Shown one piece after another: positions 62,691 through 64,000 of a stretch of 64,000 nucleotides of DNA; the first letter of the stretch is position 1; each line of letters opens with the position of its first letter. Origin of the DNA: Didymella arachidicola. Taxonomy: Eukaryota; Ascomycota; Dothideomycetes; Pleosporales; Didymellaceae. The notes beneath the pieces are model-generated. The model had not been told where the DNA came from, did no database searches, and worked only from the letters and a program-made list of their open reading frames with translations. The translations under genes were made by a program, and so were the position numbers. The stretch covers positions 1-64,000 of the forward strand of contig CM050002.1 in assembly GCA_016630955.3 (NCBI GenBank). The letters are read 5' to 3'.

Positions 62691-63778
62691 TCACCACTCA
62701 AATTCACCATTGGCTTTGTGGAACAGGTATCTGTTTGGTCAGCATACACTTTCTACAGCGGGGTTTGTGTCACTCACTCCTTCTTGTTGGTGGTCAGGAT
62801 GCCGTCCTTCAATGTGCACTTCCACTTGTTCTTGACGCGCTGCACCTTGTCATAGGTACACAACATGTAGTCGACCATTTCATCGTCGCTGTTATCGCCA
62901 TCGTTCAGATCGTCCTCAGGGTCGTCGAGGTCGGAGTTGATTGCATCATCTGGGTCTTCCTCGCCAGGCTTGATGTCATCATCAGGGCCATCGAACGAGC
63001 CGGATACTGACGCACTCAGCGCGGTTGACGACGATGCCTCGGCCTTCTCGGCCTGCAGAACTCGCACGGCAGCCCTTCTCTTCTTACCTTTCGGCATCGA
63101 ATTGAGTGGTACCATTAACCCACTGTCTTGCTGCATAGCCATGGCGTCGACACGAGCGCGCATGAACTCGTCAGCAGCGATTCGCCCCTCTTCAGTCTCC
63201 GCAGCGCGTCTCGCAGCAACGAAGGCCTTCCAGTCCTCCAAACTGTCTCCAGCACCATCTGTTTGCGATGTGTAGATATTGTTGGTGTTCTGCTGTGGCG
63301 GTTGCTGGCGCTGCTGTGGCAACTGCTGCTGCTGGGGCGGGCGCTGCATCTGTTGCTGCTGGGGCGCCATCATGCGCTGCTGCTGCGTCATGGGATGCTG
63401 GCCTTGCTGCGGGAGATGAAGATTCTGTTGTGGCAGATTTGGGAAGTTCGACTGTGGCATCATCATATTACTCTGTTGCTGTCGCTGCATGACCAGGTTC
63501 TGTGCTCGCTGCTGGGCAAGATGTTGGTTCGCATCATAGCCGCCCGAAGGGTATCCCTGAGCTTGTGGATAGTTGGCTTGGGGGTGCTGCTGGTAGGGAG
63601 TCTCCGCTTTAATCTGAGCATTAGGGAAATTCGGATGATCTGGCGCCGCAGCGACCTGAGGCAGATCGTGGTCGACCTTCACATTGGACGGTACCGTGGG
63701 CGGCTGGCGCACCGGCTCAGGCTGAGGATCCCACGGGAACTGAGCAACCTTGAGGGCAGAAAGCTTCTCTTGCCAGCC
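62691..63778 (-). CDS. TOA1: TFIIA large subunit (alpha/beta, Toa1), partial: N-terminal exon(s) outside the window
   Basis: Two exons are visible: 63778-62778 and 62730-62691. The first opens GWQEKLSALKVAQFPWDPQP after a TTTTCAG acceptor, the usual end of the TFIIA alpha helical bundle. A Gln/Pro-rich spacer follows, then an acidic stretch and the beta-barrel C-terminus DYMLCTYDKVQRVKNKWKCT. The 47-bp last intron joins TTNKKE to YLFHKANGEFEW and a stop, the conserved TFIIA C-terminal end. TFIIA stabilises TBP on the TATA box. The intron running to the right is at least 220 bp, and the N-terminal helices must lie beyond 64000. Confidence 0.92.
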
Positions 63779-64000
63779 CTGAAAACGTCAGCAGTCTGCA
63801 ATACAACATGTCGTAAATGGATGCGTGATGCAAGTGAGAGGGTCACATGACAAAGCTATGCCGTTTCTGGGCAGGGACGGGCTTGGCTTGGCGGGGCAGT
63901 GAGCTGCGCAGGGGCTATAAGAGTGACCCAAATACTGAGGGCGCCCCCGACCTGGGAAACTAATGGGCAGCTCGCGCCCCGCTTTCGGCCGCCCATCCAC

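Overview
The window is the left end of a chromosome of a filamentous ascomycete. It opens with CCCTAA telomere repeats. The genes carry 45-190 bp GT-AG introns and include fungal-only families: AbaA, a CFEM/PTH11-type receptor, a siderophore transporter, Mrd1 and telomere-linked RecQ. A Dothideomycete is my best guess, but this is inference. Many exon boundaries below were read by eye from splice signals, frame and family similarity, because many genes are broken up when only continuous ORFs are considered.

Layout. (1) 1-1.8 kb: telomere, then pyrimidine-rich subtelomeric DNA with a 20-bp satellite. (2) 1.8-9.6 kb: two large minus-strand genes pointing at the telomere. One is a telomere-linked RecQ helicase with an OrsD-like zinc-finger and tyrosine-recombinase-like N-terminal half. 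The other is a helicase-less relative whose C-terminus repeats the start of the first. (3) 10-12.8 kb: a nest of Fot1/pogo-type DNA transposon pieces. (4) 13-24.5 kb: sparse accessory genes, namely a CFEM GPCR, a class III aminotransferase (GABA transaminase type), a DUF6594 membrane protein with a decayed paralogue, and a retropepsin-like protein. (5) 24.6-42.4 kb: a pogo element split by three head-to-tail LINE copies (two nearly identical and apparently intact, one mutated and truncated), followed 3 bp later by a second pogo element full of stop codons. (6) 43-64 kb: a hypothetical gene, then ordinary gene-dense sequence: siderophore transporter, urease, UNC93-like transporter, zinc-ribbon protein, dynein light chain LC8, Mrd1, AbaA and the TFIIA large subunit, which runs off the right edge.

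How the parts relate. The left 42 kb is a repeat-rich subtelomere; the right 20 kb is conserved euchromatin. The siderophore transporter has two perfect SreA-type iron GATA sites in its promoter. abaA has a cluster of its own recognition motif upstream, as expected for autoregulation. LC8 and MRD1 share a 303-bp divergent promoter, and urease and the UNC93-like gene share a 963-bp divergent region holding four CCAAT boxes. C-to-T/G-to-A type damage is obvious in the older transposons but absent from the two young LINE copies.
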